Shown here in pieces: positions 21,314 through 24,216 of a DNA stretch of 24,216 nucleotides. The DNA is from an uncultured Ruminococcus sp. Lineage in GTDB: Bacteria > Bacillota > Clostridia > Oscillospirales > Ruminococcaceae. The DNA is taken from contig CAMWOX010000008.1 in assembly GCA_947175975.1 (NCBI GenBank), positions 1 to 24,216 on the forward strand, given 5' to 3'. The translations under genes and the position numbers were made by a program. The notes under the pieces were generated by a model, which ran no database searches, was not told where the DNA came from, and saw nothing but the letters and a program-made list of their open reading frames with translations. Position 1 is the stretch's first letter, and each line of letters begins with the position of its first letter.

Positions 21314-21934
21314 TTAATATTCACTAAAATTTTTATCCAGTTTCTGTGCAAAATGAACTCTCATGATTTCGAGTTCCTCTTCGGAAAAAGCTGCTTTCGG
21401 TACAACATAGAACATCGTTTTCTGCTGATAAATCATAAAAAATGCATCATATTCCTGTACCCGCAGATTTTTATTATAATAAATTCTCGTACCGGAGAAA
21501 TTTTCTTCGGGAATATCATCAAACAGATCATCCAGATCCGGATCAGATTTCTGTGCCGGATCTGTTTCTTCCGGCGGCAGAATAGTCCCGATTTCGAGAT
21601 ATTCCGGATATATCGTCAGCTTGTACCGGTCGTCTTCGATCTCACGCACGGCAAGCAATAAATTCTTTCGGATTTTCTTAGGATTATAAATCTGAAATGC
21701 CATCATCATAAGCGCACACAGAATCACAATGCAGTATAAGGGTCTGTCAGAATTCGATCCCGTGACCACGAAGTATGCATAGATCATACACACAATGCCC
21801 AGAACAGCAATAATAATATAATTTCTGGGATAAACAAATCTTTTCTGAAAAGCCGTGAATGCTGTTTTAAATAACTCATAGGGAATCTGATAACATTTCT
21901 GCAATAAAATGCCGGAATCTTCCTGCCGATTCAT
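21314..21934 (-). CDS. YcxB-like membrane protein between gyrB and gyrA
   Basis: A 206-residue protein with two adjacent membrane segments (about residues 38-58 and 65-83) and a C-terminal cytoplasmic beta-rich domain with 'YKLTIYPEYLEIGT', 'GTRIYYNKNLRVQEYDAFFMIYQ' and 'TMFYVVPKAAFSEEE'. This layout (short N-terminal helix, two membrane segments, then a PH-like strand pattern ending in 'vPK..f') is that of YcxB-like proteins, of unknown function. A strongly acidic insert, 'DPDLDDLFDDIPEE', lies inside the domain. The gene sits 47 bp after gyrB and 48 bp before gyrA in the same orientation and is presumably co-transcribed. Gyrase genes usually adjoin or have recombination/replication genes nearby, so this neighbour is unusual. 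Confidence 0.75.
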   Translation of the reverse strand: MNRQEDSGILLQKCYQIPYELFKTAFTAFQKRFVYPRNYIIIAVLGIVCMIYAYFVVTGSNSDRPLYCIVILCALMMMAFQIYNPKKIRKNLLLAVREIEDDRYKLTIYPEYLEIGTILPPEETDPAQKSDPDLDDLFDDIPEENFSGTRIYYNKNLRVQEYDAFFMIYQQKTMFYVVPKAAFSEEELEIMRVHFAQKLDKNFSEY

Positions 21935-21981
21935 GATGATCTATCCTCACTAAGAAAAAAATTCAGAAAAATTAAAATATC

Positions 21982-23958
21982 TCAAATATCCAGATTATGC
22001 ACTGTCTTGGCATATTTCTCGATATAATCCTTTCGGGGCAGGACTTTGTCACCCATCAGGATTGTAATAATCTCATCGGCTTTCACAGCATCTTCCAGCG
22101 TGACTTTCAGAATGGTTCTTGTCTCCGGATTCATGGTTGTTTCCCAGAGCTGTTCACTGTCCATTTCGCCCAAGCCTTTGTAACGCTGTACAGCAACTTT
22201 GGAAGAATTGCCGCTTGCATCTGCCAGTTCTGCGATATATTTATCACGCTCAGCATCCGTGAATGCATAGTAAATCTTTTTGCCTCTTGCCACACGGTAT
22301 AACGGCGGCTGTGCGATATACACATTGCCATTCTCAATCAGCGGACGCATATACCGGAAGAAAAATGTCAATAACAGCGTCCGGATATGACACCCATCCA
22401 CATCGGCATCTGCCATAATAATAATTTTATCATAACGCAGTTTTTCCAGATTGAAATCTTCGCCAATTCCAGTACCTAAAGCTGTTACAACCGGCATTAA
22501 TTTATCATTACCATAAACCCGGTCAATCCGGGCTTTCTCCACGTTGAGCATCTTGCCCCACAATGGCAAAATTGCCTGATAACGCCGATCACGTCCGCCT
22601 TTTGCAGATCCGCCGGCAGAATCACCCTCCACGATATAAATTTCCGTATTGGCAACACCATGTTCTGAACAGTCTGCCAGTTTTCCCGGCAGGGATGCAC
22701 TTTCCATTGCTGTCTTACGTCGTGCCGTTTCACGAGCCGCTTTTGCCGCCTCTCTGGCACGTCTTGCGGCTAAACATTTATCCAAAATTTCTTTTGCAAT
22801 AGCAGGATTCTGTTCAAAATAAATCATGAGCTTCTCCTGCACAAGTTTTTCAATAAACGGCTTCACTTCAGGACTGTTTAATCTTCCCTTGGTCTGTCCT
22901 TCAAACTCTCTCGCCGTCAGTTTCACAGAAACAATTGCTGTCAGCCCCTCCCGAGTATCATCCCCGGAAAGTTTCTCGTTCTCTTTCAGAAAATTGAACT
23001 GTTTTCCGTAATCGTTGAGAACTTTCGTCACAGCATTCTTGAATCCGGTTTCATGCGTACCGCCGTCTTTTGTGTGAATATTATTTGCAAAAGATAATAT
23101 TAAATTATTATAGCTATCGTTGTATTGCAGGGCGATTTCCGCAAAAGAATCCTCCTGTCTGCCGGATATATAAATCACATCCCCAACAGTTTCATAGCCT
23201 TTTGTTCTGTGAATATGCTCCACAAACTGTCGGACACCACCCTCGTAGCATAAATTTTTTTCCAGAATCTCATCCGGATTTCTGGTATCAGAAATATTGA
23301 TTTTCAGTCCTGCATTGAGAAAAGCGTGTTCCCTCATGCGTTTTAATAAAACTTCAAAATCATATTCTGTCGTCTCGAAAATTTCCTGATCTGCCTTGAA
23401 CATGACGCTTGTCCCGGTTTTTTCAGTTTCGCCGATTATTTTCAGATCTTCTGAATATTTTCCACGTTCAAATCTCTGGAAGTGAATGTTCTTTCCATCA
23501 CAGACAGTCAGTTCAAGCCATTCTGAAAGGGCATTTACAACAGATGCACCCACACCGTGCAGACCACCGGAAACTTTATAGCCACCGCCGCCGAATTTAC
23601 CGCCTGCATGGAGTACCGTGTACACAATCGTTGCAGCAGAAATGCCCTCCGTGGGATGTAATCCTGTAGGAATGCCACGTCCGTTGTCGGTAATCCGGAT
23701 GATATTATCCGGCAGGATTTCCACAGAAATTTCTGTACAGAATCCGGCAAGTGCTTCATCAATCGCATTATCAACGATTTCATAGACCAGATGATGCAGA
23801 CCATCGAGACTTGTTGAGCCGATATACATTGCCGGAACTTGCCGGACGGGTTCAAGACCTGGCAGTACCTGGATCTGTTCTGCGCCATATTCCTGCATAT
23901 CCTTCACAGAATCCGAAATTTCTGGATTTTTTGCTATTTCAAGTTCTTGCTTACTCAT
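21982..23958 (-). CDS. gyrB: DNA gyrase subunit B
   Basis: The 658-residue ATPase subunit of DNA gyrase. The GHKL ATPase domain has 'YEIVDNAIDEALAG', 'ITDNGRGIPTG' and 'GGLHGVGASVVNALS'. The TOPRIM domain has 'EIYIVEGDSAGGSAKGGRDR' (catalytic Glu) and 'DADVDGCHIRTLLLTFF' (metal Asp residues). The C-terminus has 'QRYKGLGEMDSEQLWETTMNP'. The length matches the short gram-positive GyrB, without the E. coli insert. GGAG lies before ATG 23958. The gene is first in a long co-oriented run and has a consensus promoter and a structured leader. The clearly GyrB-type tail and gyrA in the same operon argue against ParE. Confidence 0.97.
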   Translation of the reverse strand: MSKQELEIAKNPEISDSVKDMQEYGAEQIQVLPGLEPVRQVPAMYIGSTSLDGLHHLVYEIVDNAIDEALAGFCTEISVEILPDNIIRITDNGRGIPTGLHPTEGISAATIVYTVLHAGGKFGGGGYKVSGGLHGVGASVVNALSEWLELTVCDGKNIHFQRFERGKYSEDLKIIGETEKTGTSVMFKADQEIFETTEYDFEVLLKRMREHAFLNAGLKINISDTRNPDEILEKNLCYEGGVRQFVEHIHRTKGYETVGDVIYISGRQEDSFAEIALQYNDSYNNLILSFANNIHTKDGGTHETGFKNAVTKVLNDYGKQFNFLKENEKLSGDDTREGLTAIVSVKLTAREFEGQTKGRLNSPEVKPFIEKLVQEKLMIYFEQNPAIAKEILDKCLAARRAREAAKAARETARRKTAMESASLPGKLADCSEHGVANTEIYIVEGDSAGGSAKGGRDRRYQAILPLWGKMLNVEKARIDRVYGNDKLMPVVTALGTGIGEDFNLEKLRYDKIIIMADADVDGCHIRTLLLTFFFRYMRPLIENGNVYIAQPPLYRVARGKKIYYAFTDAERDKYIAELADASGNSSKVAVQRYKGLGEMDSEQLWETTMNPETRTILKVTLEDAVKADEIITILMGDKVLPRKDYIEKYAKTVHNLDI

Positions 23959-23973
23959 GTCAACTCCGTTTCT

Positions 23974-24064
23974 GCCAGATTAAGAAATCTGGCTTTTTCA
24001 GATTACAAATTTTGACCTGTTTTCAAAAAATTCTTCCACACGGAGTGGAAAATCTGAAAAACAG
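23974..24064 (-). promoter_or_regulatory. Structured gyrB leader with alternative pairings and terminator-like hairpin
   Basis: In the gyrB transcript an 11-nt element (24061-24051) is perfectly complementary to 24004-23994. Part of it (24064-24055) can instead pair with 24025-24017 with one bulge. Between them TTCCAC/GTGGAA (24050-24045 with 24039-24034, loop TCCGT, extended by about two pairs) is followed by a six-T run (24030-24025), resembling a terminator. A last 8-bp perfect hairpin (23993-23986 with 23981-23974) lies just before the ribosome binding site. Together these look like an attenuator or other leader switch; function is inferred. Confidence 0.5.
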
Positions 24065-24091
24065 CATCAAATATTAGAATTACATAGACCA

Positions 24092-24120
24092 ATTATAGCA
24101 TAATTTTATAATTTTGTCAA
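24092..24120 (-). promoter_or_regulatory. Sigma-A promoter of gyrB operon
   Basis: On the minus strand perfect TTGACA (24120-24115) and TATAAT (24097-24092) are separated by 17 nt, with TG of an extended -10 upstream. The predicted transcript start is near 24085, giving a leader of about 127 nt. Confidence 0.9.
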
Positions 24121-24180
24121 GAGTTTCTGTATAATCTGCTTTGGAAAATCCAGAATTTTCAGAAATATTATTAATTTTAA

Positions 24181-24195
24181 AGCCTCTGGCAGGCT
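24181..24195 (-). terminator. Weak hairpin at window edge, possible terminator of an upstream minus-strand gene
   Basis: AGCCT (24195-24191) pairs with AGGCT (24185-24181) around a 5-nt loop, followed by TTTAAAATT. The GC-rich patch stands out against AT-rich flanks. The stem is short and the T tract poor, so the call is weak. Confidence 0.25.
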
Positions 24196-24216
24196 CACAG
24201 AGACGTTTTCGGAGGG

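Noticed and set aside
23959..24216. Replication origin with DnaA boxes upstream of gyrB
   Set aside because: gyrB can lie near oriC, but I found no clear TTATNCACA cluster; the nearest matches are single and imperfect, and no dnaA, dnaN or recF is in the window.
1..24216. tRNA, rRNA, insertion sequence or prophage genes
   Set aside because: No cloverleaf-like GC-rich block with tRNA signature, no rRNA motif, and no transposase or integrase motif was seen in any open frame.

Overview
The window reads as chromosome of a low-GC, endospore-forming Firmicute, most likely a Ruminococcus-like member of the Oscillospiraceae. The reasons are a spoVAD-spoVAE pair, a SpoIID-like/peptidoglycan-binding gene set of a type I associate with clostridial spore formers, strong AGGAGG-type ribosome binding sites, near-consensus TTGACA-17-TATAAT promoters, several TTG/GTG starts, and two secreted proteins with dockerin-type calcium loops (a cellulosome-style trait of ruminococci). 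The genus is an inference from family content; no rRNA gene is present.

Plus-strand left part (1-5455). First comes a wall-binding cluster: a Pro-rich, regulatory-like domain protein whose N-terminal repeat region carries an in-frame amber codon, a SpoIID-like protein with three peptidoglycan-binding modules, and a small protein with two more modules, closed by a good intrinsic terminator. Next is a self-contained AT-rich gene (2996-3931) with its own extended -10 promoter and flanking terminators. It encodes a membrane-anchored protein with 27 uninterrupted pentapeptides of pattern [Y/F/W][D/N]xxG and a C-terminal domain that weakly resembles HEPN/DUF4145 folds. This is the best candidate for something undescribed. 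Then follow spoVAD and spoVAE, without spoVAC.

Minus-strand right part (5538-24216). Transcription runs right to left in several blocks: (a) gyrB, a YcxB-like membrane protein, gyrA, a metallophosphoesterase, the CCA-adding enzyme, a PhoB-like response regulator, a PhoR-like histidine kinase and an AT-rich small membrane protein, many joined by 4-bp ATGA overlaps; (b) cysS translationally coupled to a membrane cyclophilin with altered active-site residues; (c) murA, a YycJ-type metallo-hydrolase, an N-terminal-dockerin secreted protein, rlmH and a TatD-associated-type radical SAM protein, ending in a terminator; (d) a lone secreted leucine-rich-repeat protein with a C-terminal dockerin.

Regulation visible in sequence: five strong sigma-A-type promoters, hairpins located at or near the 5' end of the predicted cysS and LRR transcripts, and a gyrB leader of about 127 nt with mutually exclusive pairings and a terminator-like hairpin. 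No tRNA, rRNA, CRISPR array, insertion sequence or phage integrase was found. No gap between genes exceeds 300 bases; the largest is the murA leader region (11391-11687).
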